DNA from: Pontibacter ramchanderi
GTDB taxonomy: Bacteria; Bacteroidota; Bacteroidia; Cytophagales; Hymenobacteraceae
DNA length: 64,000 nucleotides
Direction of reading: 5' to 3'
NCBI RefSeq assembly: GCF_002846395.1
Contig: NZ_PJMU01000003.1
Location: 496,001 to 560,000, forward strand
Shown here piece by piece: positions 1 through 8,151 of this stretch. The number at the start of each line of letters is the position of its first letter. Positions within the stretch are counted from its first letter, which is position 1. The notes below the pieces were generated by a model. That model worked only from the letters and a program-made list of their open reading frames with translations, searched no databases and was not told the origin of the DNA. A program made the position numbers and the translations under genes.

Positions 1-1292
1 GCGGTGCGGGTGGTTACTGCCTGAAAAAAAGACGCAATCACAGCCTCCACAAAACTTAAGTGAGCCAACGTGTTGAAATACTCCAGTAAGAAAAAGCCCA
101 CCGTGCCCATTGCGATCAGGGCGGCTGACGTAAAAATTGTAATTCGTGACAGCAGTCTCCAGTTCTTCCAGGGGGTACGCATGCGGGAACGCATGGCTTT
201 TGGTGAGAGTACATCAATGATGGTTGGAAAGCCAATGCCACCAAACAGGATCAAACCGGCCACCGTCAGATGCAGCACATAGGCAAACCGCACAGGCTCG
301 GTATACAGCCCCTCCGGGTATAGCGAGAGCCCGGCATTACAGAAAGCGGACACAGCATGAAACACCGAAAAGAATATCTTACTGCCCACACTCTCGAACT
401 CTGCATTAGGCCCCCACGTCATGAAAAGGATGACAGCTCCGATCGCCTCAATCGAGAAAGTCATCAGGACGAGTTTGCGCAGTAGGTTTTTGGTCGAGAA
501 AAGCGACTCGCTCTCCATAAGCTCGAACATGGCCACGTGCTGCTTTATACCGATCCCCTGCCGCATGAGGGTGGCAAAGAAAGTGGCGAAGGTCAGAATT
601 CCCAAACCGCCCAACTGCACCAGCATTAGCAGCACTACCTGCCCCGAGAAGGTAAAATAAGTACCCGGATCCACGACCGCGAGCCCGGTTACACACGAGG
701 CACTGGTCGCCATAAACAGCGCATCGATGAGGCGCATGCTGCCCGGAGAATTGGTCATGTTGGGCATCATCAGCAAACCTGCCCCAGCCAGTATCAGAAA
801 TAGAAAGCTGAGCAAAAAGGTAATGGTAGGCTTGATCTGCAGCGTTTTGAGGTGCACCCGGGTTTCGAGCAGTTCAATCAGCAGCAGCAGCAACATAAAC
901 AGCGACACCGCCACCCGGTACAGTTCCTCCGAGAGCGGAATATCGAACCGCTCTAGAACAGTATAGATAATGGACTCCCCGAGGCCGTAGGTAGTTACTT
1001 CATTGATGAAAATGAGCGCCATGAGCACCCCCTCAAACCAGGTGCGTTTCAAGAACTTGACCCGCTCAAACGCATACAAAATACGCAGCAGGTAAATCAC
1101 AACGAAGATCGACAGGATGGCATCGATGGCGTTGAACAGCAGCTGGATAGTGGCAGGTTCCTGCGCAATGCCGTGGGCATAGATGAGCAGGCCCACCGAA
1201 AGAATGGCAAGCAGGTATGTGGTCCGCCGCATCAGAGCGTAGGCCTTGAGTTTACTTCCGTATAACGCTCTGTTCAGCCCTTCTGTACCCAT
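1..1292 (-). CDS. TrkH-type potassium transporter, N-terminal part (runs off window)
   Basis: Reading the minus strand from an ATG at 1292, the frame stays open for about 430 codons to base 1, so this is a gene cut by the window edge and not a pseudogene. It closely parallels the next gene upstream: an N-terminal extension of about 150 residues with several hydrophobic helices, then pore repeats with SASCVTGLAVVDPG and AFCNAGLSLYPEG filter motifs; the third pore motif (FFQAVTTRTA) begins at the edge. The TrkH/KtrB family forms membrane channels for K+ (or Na+) uptake and usually works with a cytoplasmic TrkA/KtrA ring, which is not seen here. It starts 36 bases after the preceding trkH-like stop, so co-transcription is likely. 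Tandem paralogues probably arose by duplication. Confidence 0.9.
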   Translation of the reverse strand, partial: MGTEGLNRALYGSKLKAYALMRRTTYLLAILSVGLLIYAHGIAQEPATIQLLFNAIDAILSIFVVIYLLRILYAFERVKFLKRTWFEGVLMALIFINEVTTYGLGESIIYTVLERFDIPLSEELYRVAVSLFMLLLLLIELLETRVHLKTLQIKPTITFLLSFLFLILAGAGLLMMPNMTNSPGSMRLIDALFMATSASCVTGLAVVDPGTYFTFSGQVVLLMLVQLGGLGILTFATFFATLMRQGIGIKQHVAMFELMESESLFSTKNLLRKLVLMTFSIEAIGAVILFMTWGPNAEFESVGSKIFFSVFHAVSAFCNAGLSLYPEGLYTEPVRFAYVLHLTVAGLILFGGIGFPTIIDVLSPKAMRSRMRTPWKNWRLLSRITIFTSAALIAMGTVGFFLLEYFNTLAHLSFVEAVIASFFQAVTTRT

Positions 1293-1328
1293 GTAGAATT
1301 AAGTTCAAGTCTCAAAGCTAATACAGCC

Positions 1329-3128
1329 TTAGCCAATCGCCAAATGCGTATCCGGATATTTGTAAGCAGTGGAAGGAGCCCGGGTACTGATAGCCAGCGC
1401 CAATGTCAGCGTGCCTACCCTCCCAATATACATCGACATAAGAATCACGGTTTTACCTACATCCGAAAGGCCAGCGGTTATACCTGTGCTCAGGCCTACT
1501 GTGGCAAAGGCCGATACCTGTTCAAAGGCCAGGCGCAGGATGTCGAACTGCGCGTCAGAAATAGAGAGGATGATCAGGAAAAAGATATTGAAACCGACCG
1601 CAAATGTAAAAACAGCAAACGCTTTGTAAGATACTGAGTGCGGTATCGTGCGCTTTCCGATCTCGATGTTGCGTTTGCCCACGATGGTTGTCCACACCGA
1701 TAGGATGATAACCGTGAAAGTCGTCGTTTTGATACCGCCGCCCATGGAACCTGGAGAAGCACCAATGAACATGAGCATCATCATGATCAGCAGCGCCGGC
1801 ACCGAAACAGCCGAAATGTCCACGGTATTGAAGCCAGAGGAGCGTGTAGTGGCCGACTGGAAAAAGGACGTGATCAGGGCCTCGGCAAAGTTGAGGTGCG
1901 AAAGCGTGTTAAAGTACTCCAGCAGGAAGAAGGTAACTGTACCAAAGGCCAACAGCGCCGCCGATGCATAAACGGTCACGCGGGTCATCATCTTCCAGTT
2001 GCGCCATGGAGTTGCCATGCGGGCACGCATTGCTTTGGGCGAAAGGATGTCGAGGATGGTCGGAAAACCGATACCTCCCATGATGATCAGGGCGGCAATG
2101 GTCAGGTGCAGCACATAGGCTTTCTGGAGCGGGTTACTGTAAAGGCCCTCGGGGTATAACGAGAAACCAGCATTGCAGAAACCCGAAACGGCGTGGAACA
2201 CCGAGAAAAAGATCTTGCTTCCCAAGCTTACAAACTCCGCCTCAGTACCCCAAGTCATAAAAATAATGACAGCTCCGATTGCCTCAATCGTCAAGGTCAT
2301 GACGATGAGTTTGCGCAGCAGCCCCTTGGTAAAGGAAATCGACTCACTTTCCATGATCTCGAACATGGCTACGTGCTGCTTTATACCGATCCCCTGCCGC
2401 ATGAGCGTGGCAAAGAAAGTAGCAAAGGTCATCACCCCCAAGCCGCCGAGCTGCACCAAAATCAGCAGCACCACCTGCCCCGAAAAGGTAAAGTAAGTAC
2501 CCGGGTCCACCACAGCCAGGCCCGTGATGCAGGATGCGCTTGTGGCCATAAAGAGGGCATCGATAAAGCGCATACCTTCCGGGGCATTGGTCATTTTAGG
2601 CAACATGAACATGGCGGTACCCAGAGCGATCAGCGTCACAAAGCTCATCAGGAAGATAACGGCAGGCTTCACTTGTAGCGTTTTGAGGTGCACCCGGGTT
2701 TCGAGCAGCTCTACCAACAGTAACAGCAGCATGTAAAGCGATACCAGTATGCGGTATACCTCTATTGAAAGCGGCATCCCCAAACCTTCGAAGATGTTGT
2801 AAATAATCGGAAAGTTGAAGAGATAGGTACTGAGGAGATTGACCAGGATAATCCCCATCAGGATACCTTCAAACCAGGTACGCCTTAGAAATTTGGCACG
2901 CTCAAATCCGTAGAGAATCCGCAGCAGGTAGATCACGACAAAGACGCCGAATATGGCATCAATGGCGTAGAAAATCATATGAAGTATTTCAGGGTCCGTT
3001 ACGACACCGTGTGCATACAGCAGCAAGCCTATCGCCACGATGGTGAGCGTATAAGTGGTGCGGCGCATCAGCATATATGCCCGCAGCTTGCTGCCGTATA
3101 GTAGCCTGTTAAGCTGTTCGGTGTTCAT
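1329..3128 (-). CDS. TrkH/KtrB-family potassium uptake protein
   Basis: A 599-residue membrane protein. The four pore-loop filters typical of the family are visible: SASCITGL (197-204), SGFCNAGF (315-322), TTRSSGFN (427-434) and FATVGLSTG (541-549), each with its conserved glycine. Roughly 150 residues with several hydrophobic helices precede the first pore repeat, which makes it longer than enterobacterial TrkH (about 480). Its start overlaps the end of the upstream sugar kinase gene by 20 bases, which implies translational coupling. A second close paralogue follows 36 bases downstream. No TrkA/KtrA gene lies in the window, so gating partners are unknown. K+ versus Na+ preference cannot be read from the sequence alone. 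Confidence 0.9.
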   Translation of the reverse strand: MNTEQLNRLLYGSKLRAYMLMRRTTYTLTIVAIGLLLYAHGVVTDPEILHMIFYAIDAIFGVFVVIYLLRILYGFERAKFLRRTWFEGILMGIILVNLLSTYLFNFPIIYNIFEGLGMPLSIEVYRILVSLYMLLLLLVELLETRVHLKTLQVKPAVIFLMSFVTLIALGTAMFMLPKMTNAPEGMRFIDALFMATSASCITGLAVVDPGTYFTFSGQVVLLILVQLGGLGVMTFATFFATLMRQGIGIKQHVAMFEIMESESISFTKGLLRKLIVMTLTIEAIGAVIIFMTWGTEAEFVSLGSKIFFSVFHAVSGFCNAGFSLYPEGLYSNPLQKAYVLHLTIAALIIMGGIGFPTILDILSPKAMRARMATPWRNWKMMTRVTVYASAALLAFGTVTFFLLEYFNTLSHLNFAEALITSFFQSATTRSSGFNTVDISAVSVPALLIMMMLMFIGASPGSMGGGIKTTTFTVIILSVWTTIVGKRNIEIGKRTIPHSVSYKAFAVFTFAVGFNIFFLIILSISDAQFDILRLAFEQVSAFATVGLSTGITAGLSDVGKTVILMSMYIGRVGTLTLALAISTRAPSTAYKYPDTHLAIG

Positions 3129-4128
3129 GGGTTTCGTACAGCCTGTTCTCTTTCGCTTCTTCGAACAAGCGTGCTCTGTCGACAGGCACCACGCCTACCT
3201 GTTCGCACACCAATCCACCGCCCAAGTTGCTCAGGCCGGCCATAAACGGAAGCGAGGTTTTAAGGGCCATACAAAGCGCCGCAATGCTGATCACGGTATC
3301 GCCCGCACCCGACACGTCGGAGATGGAGCGGCGGTGTGCAGGTATATACGTCTTTGCCTCACCATCAGCCACAAATACCCCTCGCTCTGAGAGCGTTACC
3401 AGCACCTGTTTTGTTTCCAATCGCTTCTGCAGTTGGGCTACGGCCTCTTCAAAGGCATGCAGGTTTTCGTCCGCGAAGTCTACTTTCAGGCCCTCTTTGA
3501 GCTCTTTCAAGTTAGGTTTGAAGAGTGTACACCCCTTGTAGCTCAGGAAGTTTTTCTTTTTCGGGTCCACCACGCTCGGTATGCCGCGCTCGTTGGCCAA
3601 CTGAATGAAGCGGGCAATATTCTGCTCTGAAAACACGCCTTTGTCGTAGTCTTCAAACACGATCACATCAGCCTTGTCAAGCAGTTTCAGGTAGTGCTCT
3701 TCCAGGTAGCGTTCTTCGTAGTCGGTCAGGTTATGCTCAATCTCAGCGTCCACGCGCAGCAGTTGCTGGCCTCCGGCTATAATACGGTGTTTGATTGTGG
3801 TTACTCGCTCCGGGCTCTGCACGATGCCCTCTGTGGAGAGAGTACGTTCTTCCATCAGGCGCAGGAAATCACCGCCGTCCGGGTCGTCGCCGATGACAGA
3901 GCAAAGCAATGGCGTTGCACCCATGGCCTGCACATTCAGAGCCACGTTGGCGGCACCGCCGAGTCGCTTCTCGCGCTTTACCACGTTCACGATCGGTACA
4001 GGGGCCTCCGGCGAAATGCGCGTCGACTTGCCCCACAGGTATGAGTCGATCATCACATCGCCCACGATAAGCACGGTCAGCCGGTCGAAGGCGCTGAAAA
4101 TATCTTCTAAATTGGTATGCTGATTCAT
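3109..4128 (-). CDS. PfkB-family sugar kinase, heptose-7-phosphate kinase (HldE N-domain/RfaE1-like)
   Basis: A 339-residue ribokinase-fold protein. The substrate motif RLGGAANVA (55-63) and the C-terminal anion-hole/catalytic motif SGAGD (273-277, D277 the likely base) are intact. The opening GDVMIDSYLWGKSTRISPEA is characteristic of the kinase domain of HldE/HldA, which phosphorylates D-glycero-D-manno-heptose 7-phosphate for LPS inner-core precursor synthesis. No adenylyltransferase domain is attached and no other heptose gene is in the window, so another sugar substrate is possible. Its ATG shares one base with the TAA of the upstream aminotransferase (TAATG) and its end overlaps the next gene by 20 bases, so the four genes form one tight operon. 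Confidence 0.82.
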   Translation of the reverse strand: MNQHTNLEDIFSAFDRLTVLIVGDVMIDSYLWGKSTRISPEAPVPIVNVVKREKRLGGAANVALNVQAMGATPLLCSVIGDDPDGGDFLRLMEERTLSTEGIVQSPERVTTIKHRIIAGGQQLLRVDAEIEHNLTDYEERYLEEHYLKLLDKADVIVFEDYDKGVFSEQNIARFIQLANERGIPSVVDPKKKNFLSYKGCTLFKPNLKELKEGLKVDFADENLHAFEEAVAQLQKRLETKQVLVTLSERGVFVADGEAKTYIPAHRRSISDVSGAGDTVISIAALCMALKTSLPFMAGLSNLGGGLVCEQVGVVPVDRARLFEEAKENRLYETHEHRTA

Positions 4129-5336
4129 TACTGCAATTTGGCGAGACTCTCCTTGATGCGGCGGAGTGCCTCAATTAGTTTATCGTCGGATGTGGCGTAA
4201 GAGAAACGGATACACTGCGGTGCACCAAAGGCCTCGCCACTCACCAACGCCACATGTGCGTCGGTGAGAAGGTATAGGCTCAGGTCGAGTGCACTACTGA
4301 TGACGTTACCGTTGTAGCTCTTTCCGAAGTAGTAGCTCACATCCGGGAAAATGTAAAATGCGCCGGTCGGCACGTTGGTCTTAAAGCCCGGTATACCTTG
4401 CATGATCTCAAGTACCAGGTCACGGCGGCGGCGGTAAGCGTCACGCATTTCCAGGGCCGATTCGTTTCCACCCAACAGCGCCGCATGGGCCGCTTTCTGG
4501 GCGATGGAGCAGGTACCGGACGTAATCTGGCTCTGCATTTTCTCGCAGGCAGTTGCGATGTCTTTGTGCGCCGCAATATAGCCCACACGCCAGCCTGTCA
4601 TGGCATAGCCTTTCGAAAAGCCGTTCACGGTGATCACACGGTCTTTGATGAAATCGAAACCAGCCATGCTAGCGTGCTTTCCGCCAAAGTTGATGTACTC
4701 GTAGATCTCGTCGGCGATGATGTATACCTGCGGATGCTTCTCCAGCACTTTGGCAATCGCCAGCAGCTCCTCCTCGTCGAACACCGAACCGGTCGGGTTG
4801 CATGGCGACGAGTACATGACCACCTTTGTATTGGAGGTAATGGCGTTCTCAAGTTGCTCCGGCGTTACCTTGAAGTCGTTTTCCAAACGCCCCTGCAATG
4901 GCACAGGCACGCCCTCTGCCAGCTTCACAATCTCTTCATAGGACACCCAGTAAGGCGAGAAGATGATCACCTCGTCGCCCGGATTCACCAGGCACATCAC
5001 CGCATTGGCAATGGATTGCTTGGCACCCGTTGACACCACAATGTTCTCCGGACCATAGTCCAGATTATTATCGCGCTTAAACTTATCGGCAATGGCCTGA
5101 CGCAACGCCGGGAAGCCTGGTACAGGGGTATAGAACGTGAAGCCTTCATCAATCGCCTCTTTCGCAGCGTCCTTGATGTATTGCGGTGTCTGGAAGTCCG
5201 GCTCCCCGAAGCTCAGGTTGATGATATCGTGTCCCTGCGCCGCCAACTCACGACCTTTCTTGGCCATGGCAATGGTCTGTGACTCCGATAGGGCGGTGAT
5301 TCTGTCGGATAATATATGGGATGCTGTGTTCTGCAT
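4128..5336 (-). CDS. Class I PLP-dependent aminotransferase (aspartate-type)
   Basis: A 402-residue fold-type I aminotransferase of normal length. Visible landmarks are NPTG (180-183), the cofactor aspartate in ADEIYEYI (D209), the Schiff-base lysine in NGFSKGYAMTGWRVGY (K242) and the nearby conserved arginine (R250). The N-terminal LSFGEPDFQTP is typical of the aspartate aminotransferase Ib group, which transfers amino groups between aspartate or related acids and 2-oxoglutarate in the cytoplasm. It is the first gene of the operon that continues into the sugar kinase and two TrkH genes. A -7 type box lies about 20 bases upstream of the start. Exact substrate is inferred only from similarity. 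Confidence 0.9.
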   Translation of the reverse strand: MQNTASHILSDRITALSESQTIAMAKKGRELAAQGHDIINLSFGEPDFQTPQYIKDAAKEAIDEGFTFYTPVPGFPALRQAIADKFKRDNNLDYGPENIVVSTGAKQSIANAVMCLVNPGDEVIIFSPYWVSYEEIVKLAEGVPVPLQGRLENDFKVTPEQLENAITSNTKVVMYSSPCNPTGSVFDEEELLAIAKVLEKHPQVYIIADEIYEYINFGGKHASMAGFDFIKDRVITVNGFSKGYAMTGWRVGYIAAHKDIATACEKMQSQITSGTCSIAQKAAHAALLGGNESALEMRDAYRRRRDLVLEIMQGIPGFKTNVPTGAFYIFPDVSYYFGKSYNGNVISSALDLSLYLLTDAHVALVSGEAFGAPQCIRFSYATSDDKLIEALRRIKESLAKLQ

Positions 5337-5355
5337 GTAATTCTGAATTAAGCCC

Positions 5356-5363
5356 CAAAGTTA
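5356..5363 (-). promoter_or_regulatory. Candidate -7 box upstream of the aminotransferase operon
   Basis: The minus strand reads TAACTTTG, matching the Bacteroidota primary sigma -7 consensus TAnnTTTG, 20 bases before the start codon. I do not see a clear TTTG -33 box at 19-20 bases, so this rests on the -7 match and position. Confidence 0.45.
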
Positions 5364-5474
5364 ATATAATGCAAGAGATTTCCAGTGAAGTAGGGGTGGT
5401 AATATGGCGCACACGCTTGCTTGTATACTTCGGACATCAACGCTTATGTATACTATTGTGGAACCTCTGGCCCC

Positions 5475-5660
5475 TAAGTCACCTCCCCCCAGCCCCCTCC
5501 TTTATATAGGGCTTCTACCCCCAAAACAGGAGGGGGAGCTCTGGGAATGATTCGAGCGGGGTATATTTGTCTGAATCAGGATTTACAGGATTTAAGGATT
5601 AACAGGATTCTCTTGCACGATTATACCCACCCCTGCCCCTCCCAAGAGGGGAATTATGCC
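5475..5660. repeat. Intergenic G/C-rich palindrome and GGATT composite repeat
   Basis: The 682-base gap 5337-6018 holds no gene. Near 5475-5545 lies a C-rich/G-rich palindrome (CCCCCTCC ... GGAGGGGG) whose loop carries extra sequence absent from the copies at 49151 and 56328. At 5568-5612 is a repeat built of AGGATT units starting TGTCTGAATCAGGATT, followed by a TTGCACGATT link and a CCACCCCTGCCCCTCC palindrome to 5655. The same order recurs at 36425-36545 (inverted) and 54067-54172. Confidence 0.75.
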
Positions 5661-5715
5661 ATTGTCAATTTAATAGGTATAAGCCCTGTAGCACATACCA
5701 CTGGCACGCATTGAA

Positions 5716-5930
5716 AAAGGTAACTCGCACTCTGACAATGAAACAGACAGCTGCGCCAGGTGCACCAACTGACACTCCACTGTTGGGGGTAAAGGGGGCC
5801 CCCTGTCAAGAGCGTTCAGCGAGTGGGTTAGGGCCCCTCGATTTGGAGGGTCTTGACTTTTTTGCTTCCTTCTTGTGTCAAGACAAAAAGGAAGGCCCGC
5901 CAGGCCAGGGCAAGCGATGAAACAGCTCAG
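5716..5930 (+). repeat. About 200-bp dispersed repeat, copy 1
   Basis: This stretch aligns along its length with the reverse complement of 36161-36350. Shared blocks are ACAGACAGC followed by GCCAGGTGCAC, GAGCG(T/G)TCAGCGAGT, TCTTGA(C/T)TTTTTTGCTT, and GGCCAGGGCAAGC at the end. It contains only short chance reading frames. It lies just beyond the recR terminator. Function unknown; it behaves like a non-coding dispersed element. Confidence 0.7.
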
Positions 5931-5962
5931 GTTGCGACTAAACTAAAGCTGTTACTATACCC

Positions 5963-5995
5963 ACCAAAAAAAGGACATGCTTTCACATGTCCTTT
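5963..5995 (-). terminator. Rho-independent terminator of clpS-recR
   Basis: A perfect 10-bp stem AAAGGACATG/CATGTCCTTT (5970-5979 and 5986-5995) with a 6-base loop. On the minus strand the hairpin is followed by a run of seven T, 24 bases past the recR stop. Confidence 0.88.
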
Positions 5996-6018
5996 CCCAG
6001 CTATTATAAGCCGCGAGT

Positions 6019-6627
6019 TTAGTTCTTCCCGTAAGACGTCCGCTCTACAATGCTGCGTCCCAGGGTAATCTCATCAGTATATTCTAACTCTCCCCCTACC
6101 GGCACACCACGAGCAATCGTAGTAATGCGCACGTTATGGTCGCGGAGTTTGCGGGTCAGGTAAAAGGCCGTGGTGTCACCTTCCATGGTCGGGCTGATAG
6201 CCAGCAGGATCTCTTTTACTTCGGAGTTCGGCAGACGCTCCAGTAGCGAATCGATGTGCAGGTCGGATGGGCCTACGCCTTCGATCGGAGAAATCACACC
6301 GCCCAGTACGTGGTATAGGCCTTTGAACTGCGAGGTGTTTTCGATCGCAATCACATCGCGGATGTCGCTTACCACGCACAGCAGGCTGCGATCACGCAGT
6401 GGATTGAGGCAAATGCCGCAAACTTCAGTATCGGAAATGTTGTGGCATTCCTTGCAGTGCTTTACCTCGGTGCGCATTTTCACGAGCGCCTCGGCCAGCA
6501 GGAACGTCTCTTCAGACTCCTCTTTGAGCATGTGCAGGGCCAACCGCAGGGCAGTCTTGCGCCCCACACCCGGGAGTTTCGCCAGCTCCTCCACGGCGTT
6601 TTCAATCAGTTTAGACGGAAATTCCAT
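6019..6627 (-). CDS. recR: Recombination mediator RecR
   Basis: A 202-residue RecR of standard length. An N-terminal helix-hairpin-helix (LPGVGRKTALRLA, about 18-30) is followed by a C4 zinc finger (C58, C61, C70, C73) and a Toprim domain beginning LLCVVSDIRDVIAIE (about 82-96) with YHVLGGVISPIEGVGP. RecR works with RecO/RecF to load RecA on gapped DNA in the cytoplasm. It lies 11 bases downstream of clpS and ends at a strong terminator, so the two form a bicistronic unit. Start codon ATG at 6627 matches the family N-terminus (MEFPSKLIENAVEELAKLPG). Confidence 0.97.
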   Translation of the reverse strand: MEFPSKLIENAVEELAKLPGVGRKTALRLALHMLKEESEETFLLAEALVKMRTEVKHCKECHNISDTEVCGICLNPLRDRSLLCVVSDIRDVIAIENTSQFKGLYHVLGGVISPIEGVGPSDLHIDSLLERLPNSEVKEILLAISPTMEGDTTAFYLTRKLRDHNVRITTIARGVPVGGELEYTDEITLGRSIVERTSYGKN

Positions 6628-6638
6628 TTAACCTCCCG

Positions 6639-6920
6639 CTACTCGATGTTGGCCGAAAGGTCTTTGTCGTGAAGGGCGGTGCACATACCTGCCAGCTCTT
6701 CGTAAGACCCTACCTTTACGGTGCACTTGCCTTTGTAGTGGATCAGCAGCGTGCATTGCTCCGCCTGTTCCGCCGAGTGGCCGCATACCTTGATGAGTGT
6801 GGCGATCACATGGTCAAATGTGTTCACGTCGTCGTTATACACAATCAGGTTGCGCAGATCGGTGCTCTCTTCGAGCAAGGCTACCTCGTCCTGATGTAAA
6901 ATTTCTGTCTCAATATTCAT
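6639..6920 (-). CDS. clpS: ATP-dependent Clp protease adaptor ClpS
   Basis: A 93-residue protein with the ClpS signature: LIVYNDDVNTFDHVI (about 25-39), the following helix with C..HS.EQAEQC, and the end VGSYEELAGMCTALHDK. ClpS binds the N-domain of the ClpA/ClpC unfoldase and delivers N-degron substrates; the NDD.NTF segment forms the substrate pocket. It is transcribed just ahead of recR. A candidate -7 box sits only 5 bases upstream of the ATG, which would make the transcript nearly leaderless, or the true promoter lies further away. No later ATG would keep the conserved domain, so this start is retained. Confidence 0.94.
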   Translation of the reverse strand: MNIETEILHQDEVALLEESTDLRNLIVYNDDVNTFDHVIATLIKVCGHSAEQAEQCTLLIHYKGKCTVKVGSYEELAGMCTALHDKDLSANIE

Positions 6921-6924
6921 AGTG

Positions 6925-6932
6925 CAAAATTA
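6925..6932 (-). promoter_or_regulatory. Candidate -7 box upstream of clpS
   Basis: The minus strand reads TAATTTTG (consensus TAnnTTTG). Its distance to the clpS ATG is 5 bases, so transcription would start at or within the start codon. Confidence 0.35.
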
Positions 6933-7287
6933 CGAATTTTCACGGAGCTATGGAAGCAGAAGCAACTATAAAACAGCACTTCCCGTCCAGCTCCGGCTAT
7001 CCAAAAAAGGTATAGGTTAAAACAATCTGGAGTCGGGCATAATTCCAGTCAAGGCGGTTATTATTCTGTCTGAATCAGGATTTTTAGGATTAAAAATAAT
7101 TTAGAGGATTGAGTTACCCTCTCTAGAGAATATTGTAATTTTAAAACAAGGTATAGCCAAATTGTTTTCACCTCGCCCCATCTTGAACAGCAAATCAATT
7201 TTACCTAGTTTTACAGGTATAGCCAGCAATTACGCAACTAACATCACCAGCGCCCGTTTTGCCGGATTATACCTTAGCTTATACCTT
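6933..7287. other. Non-coding gap with a GGATT repeat
   Basis: Nothing coding is convincing here. At 7063-7108 there is a diverged TGTCTGAATCAGGATT repeat. Copies of AGGTATAG occur at 7008 and in the region upstream of the next gene (7149 and 7215 approximately). The sequence up to 7287 is open in frame with the next gene but does not look like its N-terminus. Confidence 0.5.
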
Positions 7288-7830
7288 ATGCCCACCGTCT
7301 CCACTGGTTTTAAAAAAGCTGTCAAGCAGCTGAGCGATAAAGAAAAGGAAGCCATCATCCTCAAAGCCGCAAGACGTGACGGGGAGCTTTATGACTTGCT
7401 GGCAATTGAGCTGGGCGAACTCACACCGGAAGAAGCCTACGACCAGACCGCCGAGAAAATCCACGAGCTAATGATTGGCACCACTGGTCGTTACCTCGGC
7501 CGTGCCCTTACCAAGTCGCTTCGCAAGTCAGCTAAGGAGATCGCCCGTTTCAAGCGCGTTACCAAGGACGTGAAGCTGGAAACCGACCTGCACCTATACC
7601 TGTTGCGCCTGATCTTCGACAATTTCACCGGCCAGTTCGACAGCTACTACAAAGCCTTTTACACCGCCACGGCGCGTTTGCTGCAGCGCACGATCCAGTT
7701 GATCCGCAAGAACCTGCACGAAGATTACCACCTGGAGTACAAAGACGAATTGGACAGTTTCCTGGAGCAGATCCACAGCCGCAACAAGCCTTTGAGTTTT
7801 GATTTGCCGTGGGAGTTTGAGGTGGAATAA
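7288..7830 (+). CDS. Conserved hypothetical helical protein
   Basis: I do not recognise a family. The longer frame begins at 7162, but the first 42 codons are low-quality and the protein-like sequence starts at MPTVSTGFKKAVKQLSDKEK, so I place the start at ATG 7288 (180 residues). It is soluble-looking, rich in charged residues and predicted alpha-helical, with no signal peptide, membrane segment or cysteine motif. The stop TAA overlaps an AGGTATAG octamer (7830-7837). Flanked by non-coding repeats on both sides, so no operon partner is evident. Function unknown. Confidence 0.7.
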   Translation: MPTVSTGFKKAVKQLSDKEKEAIILKAARRDGELYDLLAIELGELTPEEAYDQTAEKIHELMIGTTGRYLGRALTKSLRKSAKEIARFKRVTKDVKLETDLHLYLLRLIFDNFTGQFDSYYKAFYTATARLLQRTIQLIRKNLHEDYHLEYKDELDSFLEQIHSRNKPLSFDLPWEFEVE

Positions 7831-7850
7831 GGTATAGGAATCAATTTATC

Positions 7851-8033
7851 TGTAGGGACAGGTCGCGACCCAATGCTGTCGACTTAATTCTTTTTTGTCA
7901 TTCCGACAGTATGGAGGAATCTGAAGTATTGCCATTGCGTGGAACGAATCCAGATCTCTCCATTCTGTCGAGATGACAATTTAAGCTCATTAGCTCTTAA
8001 ATTGACAGCATTGAGCCGCGACCTGTCCCTACA
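7851..8033. repeat. Nested palindromic element (REP containing two further inverted-repeat elements)
   Basis: The outer arms 7851-7870 (TGTAGGGACAGGTCGCGACC) and 8015-8033 are inverted halves of the REP found around the transposase at 45.5-46.2 kb. Directly inside them lie CAATGCTGTC (7871-7880) and GACAGCATTG (8004-8013), a second inverted pair. Inside that, 7895-7922 and 7953-7979 form a third imperfect inverted pair (TTGTCAT..CGACAG..TGGAG). No reading frame is present. Confidence 0.8.
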
Positions 8034-8151
8034 CCCCTTACCCCTCCTACATCATCAATCCTGCCCATCCCTTTTAAACCTTTTCTGATTTCTCCCCTCA
8101 AATCCTTAAATTTGAGAATCTAAACTAATCTAATCGACAACACACCCTGTC

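Noticed and set aside
1..1292. Left-edge transporter as pseudogene (no long listed frame)
   Set aside because: The minus-strand frame is open without a stop from ATG 1292 to the edge, with intact motifs. It is only cut by the window.
5568..5612. GGATT array as CRISPR or microsatellite
   Set aside because: Units are 8-11 bases without unique spacers; copies recur elsewhere as one block, so it is a dispersed repeat.
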